From PLanc-01 sp034678485 (GTDB lineage Bacteria > Planctomycetota > Phycisphaerae > Sedimentisphaerales > Anaerobacaceae), in assembly GCA_034678485.1 (NCBI GenBank), contig JAXDBU010000055.1:38725-102724 (forward strand): DNA of 64,000 bases, written 5' to 3'. Positions 51,996 to 60,293 of the stretch are shown piece by piece. Position numbers and translations under genes: made by a program. A model generated the notes under the pieces. The model made no database searches. It saw only the letters and a list, made by a program, of their open reading frames with translations, and was not told the DNA's origin. Positions within the stretch are counted from its first letter, which is position 1. Every line of letters starts with the position of its first letter.

Positions 51996-53252
51996 ATGCG
52001 ATGCCATGCAACAATCTGGGTCGCCGTTGCCCTGGCCTGTTGTCGGGCGGCTCTCGCGCTGGAGCCGAACGAGATCCTCGTGGTCGCCAATACGGATCAG
52101 CCGGCCTCGACGCAGCTCGCTCGCTATTACTGCGAGAAACGAGGCATCCCATCGGGCAACGTCATCCCCGTGTCGGTGGGCAAGCCGATTCGAGATTCCA
52201 TCGGGCGGGCCGACTATGAAAAGCGGATCGCAGGTCCCATCCGCCGGACGTTTCTTACGCGAAAGGACCTCGGGCACATCCGATGCCTCGTGACAACCTA
52301 TGGCGTGCCGTACAGGGTCGGCCGGCGCGAGCCTCTTCGTGGGTCTGAAACCCAGCTCGAGAAACTCCGCGAGCTGCTCCAGAAAGAGAAGGACGCCATC
52401 GCGGAGTTGGAACAAGGCGGTCAGACCTCCTCACCTGCTCATGCAGGACGGGAACTCCGCACAACACAGATCCAGATGGAGATCGACCGCATCAGTGGAA
52501 AGGAGACGGAGGCTTCCGTGGACAGCGAGCTGTCCATGGTGCTGTGCAGCACCTATGAACTCTACCGTTGGCAACCGAACCCGCTGCGGAACAAGGGACC
52601 CCAGCCTTTCAGGACGCTCATGGTCGGGCGGCTCGACGGTCCGAGCTACGACATCGCCCAAGGGTTGATCGACAAGGCCCTTGAAGCCGAGCAGAAGGGC
52701 TTGACCGGCGAGGCTTGTATCGACTCGCGAGGGCTGTTCAAACAGGATCTGTACAGCCACTATGACCAATCGCTCCGCGATCTGGCGATCCTGACGCGCC
52801 TTCGGACCACGTTGACGGTCCGCGAGGAGCAGACCGGCAAGCTGTTTGAGTCGGGCAGTTGCCCGCAGACCGCTCTCTATTGCGGCTGGTACAGCGTCTC
52901 GAAGTACGTCGATGCGTTCGATTTCGTCGAGGGCGCCGTCGGCTTTCACATCGCCAGTTTCGAAGCCGCCTCCCTGCACGATCCCAACGGCACGCAGTGG
53001 TGCCCTGCCATGCTGAAAGACGGGATCACCGCCACGCTCGGACCGGTCAACGAACCCTACCTCCATGCGTTCCCGGAGCCGAAGGCCTTTTTCGAGGCCC
53101 TCTTCGACGGCCATTGCCTCGTCGAAGCGTACTACTGCACCTTGCCCTTCAACTCCTGGCAGATGCTCCTGATCGGCGATCCGCTATACACGCCATTCGG
53201 CAGAAAGCACGAAACACAGGATTCGAAGCCCGCGACAGATTCAAGGGACTGA
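51996..53252 (+). CDS. TIGR03790 family exported protein
   Basis: A 418-residue exported protein with signal peptide (IWVAVALACCRAALA). EPNEILVVANTDQPASTQLA and RYYCEKRGIPSGNVIPVSVG are the characteristic opening of the TIGR03790 family, found mostly in planctomycetes, acidobacteria and verrucomicrobia, whose function is unknown. Other recognisable parts are RCLVTTYGVPYRVGRRE, AYYCTLPFNSWQMLLIGDPL and YTPFGRK near the end, the usual G-D-P-L-Y-x-P-F finish. A coiled charged insert, LEKLRELLQKEKDAIAELEQ, interrupts the first domain. It starts six bases after the radical SAM gene and is likely co-transcribed with it, which could hint at a shared role, but nothing confirms this. Confidence 0.88.
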   Translation: MRCHATIWVAVALACCRAALALEPNEILVVANTDQPASTQLARYYCEKRGIPSGNVIPVSVGKPIRDSIGRADYEKRIAGPIRRTFLTRKDLGHIRCLVTTYGVPYRVGRREPLRGSETQLEKLRELLQKEKDAIAELEQGGQTSSPAHAGRELRTTQIQMEIDRISGKETEASVDSELSMVLCSTYELYRWQPNPLRNKGPQPFRTLMVGRLDGPSYDIAQGLIDKALEAEQKGLTGEACIDSRGLFKQDLYSHYDQSLRDLAILTRLRTTLTVREEQTGKLFESGSCPQTALYCGWYSVSKYVDAFDFVEGAVGFHIASFEAASLHDPNGTQWCPAMLKDGITATLGPVNEPYLHAFPEPKAFFEALFDGHCLVEAYYCTLPFNSWQMLLIGDPLYTPFGRKHETQDSKPATDSRD

Positions 53253-53351
53253 CACGCCAATTGCCGAAATCCTGGTGCCGGCGAGTCCGTTTGGGCCTCG
53301 AGTTTCGATCGTCTGCGCTGCTTCGGGATTCCGAGCTTCGGATTTCGGGTC

Positions 53352-53379
53352 TTGCTCCATCCTGCTCTCATGCTACAAT
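53352..53379 (+). promoter_or_regulatory. Sigma70 promoter for the SagB/DJ-1 fusion gene
   Basis: TTGCTC at 53352-53357 and TACAAT at 53374-53379 are 16 bases apart. The start near 53386 leaves about 40 bases to ATG 53425. Confidence 0.6.
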
Positions 53380-53424
53380 ACAGATCGTGAATAGGTATCG
53401 CTCAGAGTATTGGAGGAAACGACG

Positions 53425-54726
53425 ATGAGACGGCGGTTGTTAGCGACAACAGGGTACTTCTCGTTCGTGTGGGGAATGTGGTTTGTGTTGTTCTGTCTGG
53501 CTTCGGTTGTCACGGCTGGAACCGGTCCACAGGCGACGAAAGGGCGAACGCGCCGCACGACGCCTGTGCTCATGTCGGTGATTCAGCTCCCGGAACCCGA
53601 GACGAGCGGCGACGTCAGCTTCGAGCAGGCGGTCATCGAGCAGCGTAAGGTGCAGATGCCTGGCGACCAGCGTCTCGACCTGGCAAAGATCGGCCAGCTT
53701 GCCTGGGCCACCCAGGGGGCGATGGCCCCGTCAGCGACCGCCACGCTGACTCCGGCCCAATCGCAGATCGTTGCCGAGCCGCCCATGCGGGCGTTCTTCA
53801 TCCTGCCCGAGGGCCTCTTTGCATACGAACCGACGACCCACACGCTCCAGCCCATCGCCGACAAAGACCTCCGGGCGGCAGCAGCGGCGGCGGCATTGAG
53901 GCAGGCCGTCGCACCGAGCGGCGGCTGCCAGATCATCGTGGCGGCTTCCACGCGCGATTTCTCCTCTCGCTATGGGACCAGAGGCAGGACCGTCATGGCG
54001 CTCCAGGCGGGCAAGATTTCGCAGAACATTCAGCTCCAAGCCGCGGCGCTGGGCCTGTCGTTCGTGAGCGTCGATGCCGTCGAGGGGGCCGACCTGCGGT
54101 CCGTCACGCGGATCCCCAGGAACTATGATCCACTCTATGTAGCCATCATTGGATATCCGGCCGGCCAGGCCCCGACTACCGCCGTGCAGCCGACCGTGAC
54201 GACGCAGTCGGGCCGGAGGGTCCTGCTGGTCGTTGCGCCGACGGGATTTCAGGACGAGGAGTTGTTCGCCACAAAACGCAACCTGGAGCTGGCGGGTGTT
54301 CAGACCGCCATCACCAGTGCACGCATGGGACCACTGGCAGGAATGCTCGGCGGCACAGCGCAAGCGGCTATGCTCCTGAACCAGGCAAACGTCAGTGACT
54401 TCGACGCGGTGGTCTTCATTGGCGGCACCGGGGCCCTGGACTACCAGAACAACCCCACGGCCCAGAACCTCGCGCGTCAGGCGTCGGTGCGAGGCAAGGT
54501 CCTGGCGGCCATCGGGACAGCCCCGAGCATTCTGGCCGCTGCGGGCGTCATGCGCGGCGTCCGATGCACTGCATACCTCAGCGAACGGGAGCGGTTGACC
54601 CGCGCCAGCGCCGTTTACACGGGCAACCCCGCGGAGAAAGACGGCAATATCATCACCGCGACCGGTCCTATGGCCGTCAATCTCTTCACACAGGCCATCC
54701 TCGAAGGTCTCGGCGAACTGAGATAA
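53425..54726 (+). CDS. Exported SagB-type nitroreductase fused to a DJ-1/PfpI domain
   Basis: A 433-residue protein with a signal peptide (FSFVWGMWFVLFCLASVVTA). Residues about 45-245 match SagB-type flavin nitroreductases: IQLPEPETSGDVSFEQAVIE and QRKVQMPGDQRLDLAKIGQL, WATQG, FFILPEGLFAYEPTTHTLQP and an IQLQAAALGLSFVSVDAV helix. Residues 260-433 form a DJ-1/PfpI-like domain: RRVLLVVAPTGFQDEELFAT, DFDAVVFIGGTGALDYQ and AAIGTAPSILAAAGVMRGVR. The DJ-1 nucleophile normally lies in I-C-H-G-P; here the sequence is IGTAP, so the cysteine and histidine are missing and the domain is probably non-catalytic or altered. Fusion of these two folds is unusual. The ATG at 53425 follows GGAGG and a promoter. 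Confidence 0.78.
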   Translation: MRRRLLATTGYFSFVWGMWFVLFCLASVVTAGTGPQATKGRTRRTTPVLMSVIQLPEPETSGDVSFEQAVIEQRKVQMPGDQRLDLAKIGQLAWATQGAMAPSATATLTPAQSQIVAEPPMRAFFILPEGLFAYEPTTHTLQPIADKDLRAAAAAAALRQAVAPSGGCQIIVAASTRDFSSRYGTRGRTVMALQAGKISQNIQLQAAALGLSFVSVDAVEGADLRSVTRIPRNYDPLYVAIIGYPAGQAPTTAVQPTVTTQSGRRVLLVVAPTGFQDEELFATKRNLELAGVQTAITSARMGPLAGMLGGTAQAAMLLNQANVSDFDAVVFIGGTGALDYQNNPTAQNLARQASVRGKVLAAIGTAPSILAAAGVMRGVRCTAYLSERERLTRASAVYTGNPAEKDGNIITATGPMAVNLFTQAILEGLGELR

Positions 54727-55140
54727 CGGAGACCAGGACCTGCAACCCGGCTTGCGGTCCCAAATCCCTGGGAGTCCGGGATCTCGACCCGGACTCTGAA
54801 GATCAGCCCAGCGGTTGTCGTCGTGAGCACCTGGAGCATCAAGACGACCTGCGACAGGGGGCCGTCTGTCCGCCCATCCTGCCTTTCGCTGGAATCCCCC
54901 GAAGAGATGCTGACCAGGGTCCCTCACTACCCAATCCCCGTCACGTAGTCTGCCCGGTCGGGCGCGGTGGTTGAACATTCCCTGTTACCACCGACGTGTC
55001 CCATGCCTTATTCAGGCGAATGGCGTTGAAGGAAGGGTATTGGGATGAATACCGTGCTCGTCATCTTGTACTTGGCCGTCTTGGCTACACTGGTCTTCGC
55101 GTACGGCCGGGAGTGATCTCCTTCGGATCCTCTGCCAGAC
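54727..55140. other. Intergenic region with a possible tiny gene
   Basis: The 414 bases after the fusion gene hold no full-size gene. The only feature of interest is the short hydrophobic frame at 55045-55116, listed separately. No terminator with a T-tract was seen. Confidence 0.45.
55045..55116 (+). CDS. Possible 23-residue membrane peptide
   Basis: MNTVLVILYLAVLATLVFAY followed by GRE is a nearly ideal single membrane-spanning peptide. ATG 55045 has GGAAGGG upstream at a good distance and the frame ends with TGA at 55114. It is convergent with the sodium:solute symporter gene, and tiny membrane proteins are known to accompany some symporters. A 23-residue hydrophobic frame can also arise by chance, so this is only a candidate. 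Confidence 0.35.
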   Translation: MNTVLVILYLAVLATLVFAYGRE

Positions 55141-56979
55141 TCACAGTATCTTCTCGACCACTACACGCTGCCCGTCGATAAGGTGTGCTATGGCAGCGTC
55201 ATCAGGACTGATCAGCATCTGTTCACTTGCCCTCGAACCTGCCGGCGAGCCCGCCCTGACGTGAACGGAGTGCAGGCCCCCGTACCACCAGCGGACGTCG
55301 TCGGCGTACAGCAGGTCCCCCGGCTCGGCGGCCATCGTGTCGAGCGCCGACTGCGGGACGATCACCGTGTTCGTGCCCGCAAGGCTCGGGTCAAGCTTTG
55401 CGGTCAGCCGGGCTTTGCCGCCGGGACGGCGATTGGGCTCGCCTCCTTTGAATTCCCGCATGGCGTCCACCTGGGTCCCGGCGACGAGCCCCCGAATCTC
55501 GCCCGGCGCCCTGGGTTTCGTAAACCAGGTGACGACCACGCCGACCACGCCGGCCGCCAGCAGGCCGAACAGGGCCCGCATGAACGTGTAACTCTCGGGA
55601 CCCATGCCAAAATCCAGCGGTCCGACGAACACATCGGGCCACACGAAGGACAGGCCGACCAGAACACTCCCGCCGGCAATGGTCGCGAAGGCCGCAGTCG
55701 GAGTATACCGTTTCCAGAGGATCCCCAGCAGAATCGCCATCACAACCGGCGGCGTCACCGCGGCGGTGAACATGCCGTGGGCAACGTAGATCGAGTCCTC
55801 CGCCAGGAATACGGGGACCAGCGCCAAGCCCAGACCTGCGGTGGCCAGACTCGTGATCCTCGCCACCAGCAGGTGATGCCTGTCGCTGGCATTGGGGCGG
55901 ACGTAGGGTCTCCAAATGTCGTTGACGAAGACGGCACTGACGGCGTTCACCAGGGAGTCCGCGGTGCTCATCAACGCCGCGGTCAAGGCCGCAAGGATGA
56001 AGCCGAAGACGCCGGGGGCACAGAGAAACTCGGCGGCTTTCACGAAAGAATCGTTCGCTTTGGTCGTCAGTTCGCCGTTGCTCACCAGGGCCCTGGCGAG
56101 CCACCCTCCACAACTGGTGGCGACGGCGGCCAGGGGGGTCAGCACGAGAATCCAACAGACCACCATCCGGCGGGAGTCTCTGACGCTCTTGAGCGAGAGG
56201 AACCGCAGGATGAAAGCCTGATTCATCAGCATGAGAGCCCCGGTGTTGGCCAAACCGTCCTGGACGTAGATGCCGACGAAGCTGAAATCGGGCGGCGCAT
56301 TGAAGTCTGAAAAGGCGTACTTGTGGGTCTGCGGAAGCAGCGACCAGAAATTGCCGAAGCCGCCGAAGTGATAGACGCCGCCGATGAACAGTCCGAGGCC
56401 GGCAGCCAGCAGGATGATGCCCTGTGCCAGATCGGTCATAATGACTGCGGTCTGCCCGCCTGAGTAGACGTACAAGGCGACCACGACGGCCGTGACCGTC
56501 GCGCCGAGCAGGACGTGCCAGCCCAGCAGCGTATGGAGGGCTGTGCCCAAGGTGAGAAGATTGATGCCGATATAGCCCACCATATAGAACAGAATGACGC
56601 AGGTCGCCGCCGCGCGAGTCTTCTTGTCGAAGCGGGCCTCCAGGTACTCGGGAATGGATACGATCTTCCTGTAGTAAATGATGGGGATCCAGACGAGCAC
56701 CAGGAGGGGCATCCAGAACCAGTCGTTGAAGTACGTCTGCGTGCTGGAAACGCCGTAGGTGAATCCCGCGGCACTGTACTTGATGAAGCTGTAGCTGCCG
56801 ACGAGCGTCGCAATGCAGGAGAAGGAGATGAGCCACCAGGAGAACCGCTGGCCGCCGAAGAAGAAGTCCCGCGTCGTCGCGGTGTAACGTCCGAACCATA
56901 GGCCGAACGCCATGACGCCAACGAAATAGGCCACCAGAACGATGTAGTCGAGGGGCCGTCCGAGGACTTCAGCCATCAT
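55141..56979 (-). CDS. Sodium:solute symporter (SSS family)
   Basis: About 612 residues from ATG 56979 or the adjacent 56976. It is a typical LeuT-fold symporter with 13-14 helices: RPLDYIVLVAYFVGVMAFGL, TRDFFFGGQRFSWWLISFSC, IATLVGSYSFIKYSAAGFTY, VSIPEYLEARFDKKTRAAAT and FGFILAALTAALMSTADSLV, the last being the sodium-binding A-A-x-M-S-T-x-x-S-x-x-N motif. It takes up a sugar, acid or other solute with sodium. A hydrophilic C-terminal region of about 100 residues follows the last helix and has no recognised domain (DPSLAGTNTVIVPQSALDTM). The start overlaps the stop of the small membrane protein gene (ATGATG/TGA), so the three genes form a tightly coupled operon. Confidence 0.92.
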   Translation of the reverse strand: MMAEVLGRPLDYIVLVAYFVGVMAFGLWFGRYTATTRDFFFGGQRFSWWLISFSCIATLVGSYSFIKYSAAGFTYGVSSTQTYFNDWFWMPLLVLVWIPIIYYRKIVSIPEYLEARFDKKTRAAATCVILFYMVGYIGINLLTLGTALHTLLGWHVLLGATVTAVVVALYVYSGGQTAVIMTDLAQGIILLAAGLGLFIGGVYHFGGFGNFWSLLPQTHKYAFSDFNAPPDFSFVGIYVQDGLANTGALMLMNQAFILRFLSLKSVRDSRRMVVCWILVLTPLAAVATSCGGWLARALVSNGELTTKANDSFVKAAEFLCAPGVFGFILAALTAALMSTADSLVNAVSAVFVNDIWRPYVRPNASDRHHLLVARITSLATAGLGLALVPVFLAEDSIYVAHGMFTAAVTPPVVMAILLGILWKRYTPTAAFATIAGGSVLVGLSFVWPDVFVGPLDFGMGPESYTFMRALFGLLAAGVVGVVVTWFTKPRAPGEIRGLVAGTQVDAMREFKGGEPNRRPGGKARLTAKLDPSLAGTNTVIVPQSALDTMAAEPGDLLYADDVRWWYGGLHSVHVRAGSPAGSRASEQMLISPDDAAIAHLIDGQRVVVEKIL

Positions 56980-57200
56980 AACGTCCCCCCCTCTGCCCAG
57001 TGAGGCGACAGGAACGTGAAGACGCACGCAGCCGCCAGCAGGAGCAGGTACCCCGCGACGAAGACCGCCAGGAGCCGTCGGTCTTCGGAGACCTTGAGGT
57101 CGAGGTATCCGCCTCGCAGCCCGGCCCAGATGCCGACCAGGCACAACACGGCGCCCACGCCGAATTCGCAGACAATCGGCCACACGCGCAGCATGTTCAT
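56976..57200 (-). CDS. Small two-helix membrane protein in the GDPD-symporter operon
   Basis: A 74-residue hydrophobic protein with two predicted helices (VCEFGVGAVLCLVGIWAGL and LLAVFVAGYLLLLAAACVFTFL) joined by a charged loop (RGGYLDLKVSEDRR). Its ATG at 57200 overlaps the stop of the phosphodiesterase gene, and its TGA overlaps the start of the symporter gene, so its translation is coupled to both neighbours. I do not recognise a family. The position suggests it is a membrane partner or accessory subunit of the symporter, as with other small proteins encoded just before transporters. That is inference. Confidence 0.78.
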   Translation of the reverse strand: MNMLRVWPIVCEFGVGAVLCLVGIWAGLRGGYLDLKVSEDRRLLAVFVAGYLLLLAAACVFTFLSPHWAEGGTL

Positions 57201-58015
57201 TGCGATGCTCTCCTATTCTTCAACTGTTCTCGGAGCCATTCAGGACGATTCGTGGTGATTCCGTCCACGCCCAACGCAACCAGCCTGGCCGCCTCCTCGG
57301 GATCATCCACCGTCCAAACGTACAGCTTCAGTCCCGCAGCGCGGACCCCGCGGACGAATTCCTCAGTTACGCCGGCATAGTGCACGTCCACCCCGTCGAG
57401 GCCACGGGCCTTGGCGGTTTCCGCGAGGTTGGGATCGTGCGGAATCCACTGCTGCGTGTCCTTGACCTTGTCGGTCCCTTTGAGCCAGTACGTCGGGACG
57501 TCGATTATCTTCTTGGACGCCGCAGCGACCTCCAGGTCGAAGCAGATGATCACAATCTGGGACATCTTGCCGCTCTGGGCGAGCATGGGCTTCAGAACGG
57601 GCAGGATTTCCTGCTTGCACTTGATCTCGACGTAGAGCTTCCGCCCGGGGGGGACGGTTGCCAGCACCTCCTCCAGGAACGGGATCGGCTCGCCCGCAAA
57701 CTCGGGGCCTTTGAAGCTCCCCACGTCCAGCTTGCGCAGCTCCTGCGAATCGGTCTCGCTGACTTTCAGGTCGGTCCCCCCGCTGGTGCGTTTTGTCGTG
57801 GAGTCGTGAATCACGACGATCCGATTGTCCTTCGACAGGTAGACATCGACCTCGACATCCGCCCGCTTTTCCCAGCCAAGCTTGACGGAGGCCAACGTGT
57901 TCTCCGGCGCCAGATACGACGCCCCGCGATGAGCGATGATCTCCACAGAATTCCGACACCCCGACGCGCCGACCATGAACACAAGAACGATCCCCCAGAC
58001 AGCCGCATGTCTCAT
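57197..58015 (-). CDS. Glycerophosphodiester phosphodiesterase lipoprotein
   Basis: About 272 residues from ATG 58015 (an earlier ATG at 58036 adds only seven residues). The N-terminus is a lipoprotein signal ending in GASGC. EIIAHRGASYLAPENTLASV is the classical GDPD opening with catalytic histidine and the PEN loop; VDVYLSKDNRIVVIHDSTTK carries the second histidine and metal-binding acids, and LYVEIK holds another metal ligand. GVDGITTNRPEWL is the usual end of the TIM barrel. It hydrolyses glycerophosphodiesters to glycerol-3-phosphate and an alcohol, probably at the cell envelope. The two downstream genes may import the product. A promoter lies upstream at 58072-58100. Confidence 0.93.
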   Translation of the reverse strand: MRHAAVWGIVLVFMVGASGCRNSVEIIAHRGASYLAPENTLASVKLGWEKRADVEVDVYLSKDNRIVVIHDSTTKRTSGGTDLKVSETDSQELRKLDVGSFKGPEFAGEPIPFLEEVLATVPPGRKLYVEIKCKQEILPVLKPMLAQSGKMSQIVIICFDLEVAAASKKIIDVPTYWLKGTDKVKDTQQWIPHDPNLAETAKARGLDGVDVHYAGVTEEFVRGVRAAGLKLYVWTVDDPEEAARLVALGVDGITTNRPEWLREQLKNRRASQ

Positions 58016-58071
58016 TCGATGCACTCCTTCAAGCATAGTGACCCGACTCTGTGACCTCCCGGCCGGTGGTC

Positions 58072-58100
58072 ATCCTATCCGGGTGACCGTCCCGGTTCAA
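58072..58100 (-). promoter_or_regulatory. Sigma70 promoter for the phosphodiesterase-symporter operon
   Basis: On the minus strand TTGAAC (58100-58095) and TAGGAT (58077-58072) are 17 bases apart. The implied start near 58065 leaves about 50 bases to the first possible ATG. Confidence 0.55.
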
Positions 58101-58200
58101 GGTTTCTGTCAGGCGCCCGGAAAGAAGTTGATAAGGTCGGATTGTGTGGCCTATCCGATGGGTCTCTTCAACAAGTGGTGGAAGGGAGGACCGGTTTCAT

Positions 58201-58400
58201 GCGTTTACCGCTTTGCGGGTACCAGCGGAGAGCTTGCAGGATGTAGATGAACGCGATAGACTATCCGCGCCGGCTCGGAGGATAGGGCAACGCTGGCGAG
58301 CGACCCGAGCGCCGCAGCCGGTGGTATACGGCGGAGGGGGTTCGGCCTTACGCCGGGCCCCTTCGCTTTCTCCGCTGGTACCCACAATGCGATAAACGCG
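58201..58400. mobile_element. MITE-like 200-bp element with long terminal inverted repeats
   Basis: The first 33 bases (58201-58233, starting GCGTTTACCGCTTTGCGGGT) and last 35 bases (58366-58400, ending GTACCCACAATGCGATAAACGC without its first two letters) are imperfect inverted copies with about three mismatches and a two-base indel. Between them lie 132 GC-rich bases without a gene. Size and structure fit a non-autonomous miniature inverted-repeat element. No target-site duplication could be confirmed. It lies directly before an orphan gene. Confidence 0.6.
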
Positions 58401-58442
58401 ATCTTCTCGCCATCAACGGAGATCATTGGGAGGACTTGAGAC

Positions 58443-59051
58443 ATGGCTGTTCCACTAACGCTTGATAAGTATCTATACGCTGTCGCAAAGGAAACGGCCC
58501 GCCTGTCCTGGCCTGGACGGATGCACCCCATTCTTGTGAAGGATGCGAAGAAGGACACGGAGGGATACTTCATCTCACGCCTCTTTCACACCAGACTGTG
58601 CAAGGTCTGGACTGGGAACGTCCGCGACTATGATCTATGGTACGAAGCATGTGTAGAACAACTGAAGGATTCGATTGCCAAGAAAGTGACACCCCACAAT
58701 GCACAGGGCACTCGCTATTGTCCCAAGACCGTGGCAGCCAAATTGATGGATGCCTTCATGTATCAACTGATGAAGTACCAGGAGTGCCGGTATCTGTGGC
58801 CGGTTTTGCATCTGGTGCTCGATAACAAGATCTTTGCGTCCCTGCGCGCACATATGACAAACCGTCATGCCCTTCAGGGTGAGCCGATCGGCGAGATTCT
58901 TCGGAAGAACCCCTATACCATCACCTTTGGAGAATACCAGACTGTACAGAAACACCTCCGGGAGTTCATACAGGAGTTAAACCGCAGAGTGGGCATGGAG
59001 TTCGAACTCAACTCTCCAATCCAGTTGAACATCCTGTGGGCAGCCACCTAG
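58443..59051 (+). CDS. Orphan 202-residue protein, function unknown
   Basis: A 202-residue soluble protein that I do not recognise. It begins MAVPLTLDKYLYAVAKETAR, is rich in aromatic and basic residues, and has no signal peptide, membrane helix or cysteine cluster. Notable stretches are GRMHPILVKDAKKDTEGYFI, FMYQLMKYQECRYLWPVLHL and FGEYQTVQKHLREFIQELNR. The composition looks less GC-biased and more lysine-rich than its neighbours, which fits recent acquisition. ATG 58443 follows GGGAGG at a good distance, so it is probably translated. It sits between a MITE-like element and the convergent NamZ gene. A defence, phage or transposon-associated origin is possible, but nothing in the sequence proves it. 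Confidence 0.75.
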   Translation: MAVPLTLDKYLYAVAKETARLSWPGRMHPILVKDAKKDTEGYFISRLFHTRLCKVWTGNVRDYDLWYEACVEQLKDSIAKKVTPHNAQGTRYCPKTVAAKLMDAFMYQLMKYQECRYLWPVLHLVLDNKIFASLRAHMTNRHALQGEPIGEILRKNPYTITFGEYQTVQKHLREFIQELNRRVGMEFELNSPIQLNILWAAT

Positions 59052-59072
59052 AAGTCTTAAGGGCTGGGTGAA

Positions 59073-60293
59073 TCAGGGCTGGGTCGCATACAAGAGATGC
59101 TTCCGGCTTGCCTGGACAAACGCCCTGCATGCAGCAACCCAGGTGGTCTTGAGAGGTTGGAGCGGTTGTCGTGCTGTGATTGCTTCGCGGATCGCTGCGG
59201 TGCCGCAGAGACGGTCGAAGTGGGCGACCTTCCATTCGAACTGGTCGAGATACATTCTGTGAATCTCGTTGACGATCAGGACGCTGGACCAGAACGGATC
59301 GAGATGGGTCCGGTCCACGAGGGCGATTTCCACGCCATGGCACAGCTTGCCCTGGTGCTTCGAGCTGGCGGGAGTGAATGTGGTCGGGGTGAATCGCAGA
59401 CCGGGCAGGTTCATTGCGTTCAGCCGGATTGCGAGGGTGCCCGCGTTGATCCAGGGTGCGCCGAACTGGCGGAAGGGCTTGGGCGTGCCCCGGCCCTCGG
59501 AAACGTTGGTCCCTTCCAGGAGGCACAGGCCGGGATAGAGAATCGCCGTCTCCAGGTCCGGCATGTTGGGCGATGGCTTGATGAAGCGAAGGCCCGTCTG
59601 GTCGTACCACATGTCCCGTTGCCAGCCGATCATGGGGACAACGGTCAGGTCGGCTTTGACGCCCTTGGCCAGCCATCCCTCGCCGTTGATCATCCTCGCC
59701 AGCTCGCCGACCGTCAGGCCGTACCGGACCGGGATGGGGTACAGGCCCACGAAGGTGGCGAACGCTGGCTCCAGAATCGGACCTTCGACGTGGACCCCGT
59801 TGATCGGATTGGGCCGGTCCAGGACGACGAATCGCTTGCCGCACTCGGCGGCCGCCTCCATCGCCAGGGACATCGTGTAGAGGTACGTGTAGAACCGGGC
59901 CCCTACGTCCTGGATATCGAAGACCAGCACGTCCACGTCCGCCAGCATCTGCGGCGTGGGCTTGTTCGTCTTGCCGTACAGGCTGTGGATCGGCAGGCCG
60001 GTCGCGGCGTCGGTTTGGGTCTCGACCGTAGCGCCCGCCTCCTCGATCCCTCGGAACCCATGCTCGGGACCGAACAGGGCAGTCACGCGGACTCCGCTCA
60101 TCGCGCGGAACACATCGACGATGTGCTTGCCGTCGCGGTTGCAGGAGGTATGGTTGGCGATGATGCCGACGCGTTTGCCCGCGAACAGATCCGTATGCCT
60201 GCTGATGTTGTCGAGGCCGGTCTGCACCGCGGCCGGACTTCCTGTCGCGAGCCACATTGTTGTCAGGACACAGATCATCTGGGCAGACGTCAT
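59073..60293 (-). CDS. Exo-beta-N-acetylmuramidase-like protein (NamZ/DUF1343)
   Basis: A 406-residue protein of the DUF1343 family; the characterised member NamZ removes terminal N-acetylmuramic acid from peptidoglycan fragments. The start ATG 60293 follows CTGGAG and gives a signal-peptide-like N-terminus (MICVLTTMWLATGSPAAVQ). GKRVGIIANHTSCNRDGKHI, TALFGPEHGFRGIEEAGATV, LPIHSLYGKTNKPTPQML, DVLVFDIQDVGARFYTYLYT and VLDRPNPINGVHVEGPIL are all diagnostic motifs of the family. It is likely secreted and used in cell-wall recycling or scavenging. A 52-codon hydrophobic frame upstream ends on this gene's start (CTATGA), so the two may be translationally coupled. Confidence 0.93.
   Translation of the reverse strand: MTSAQMICVLTTMWLATGSPAAVQTGLDNISRHTDLFAGKRVGIIANHTSCNRDGKHIVDVFRAMSGVRVTALFGPEHGFRGIEEAGATVETQTDAATGLPIHSLYGKTNKPTPQMLADVDVLVFDIQDVGARFYTYLYTMSLAMEAAAECGKRFVVLDRPNPINGVHVEGPILEPAFATFVGLYPIPVRYGLTVGELARMINGEGWLAKGVKADLTVVPMIGWQRDMWYDQTGLRFIKPSPNMPDLETAILYPGLCLLEGTNVSEGRGTPKPFRQFGAPWINAGTLAIRLNAMNLPGLRFTPTTFTPASSKHQGKLCHGVEIALVDRTHLDPFWSSVLIVNEIHRMYLDQFEWKVAHFDRLCGTAAIREAITARQPLQPLKTTWVAACRAFVQASRKHLLYATQP

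Noticed and set aside
28471..53252. The glycan locus as a genomic island or prophage
   Set aside because: No integrase, tRNA target, phage gene or direct repeats at the ends were seen. Codon use looks like the rest of the window.
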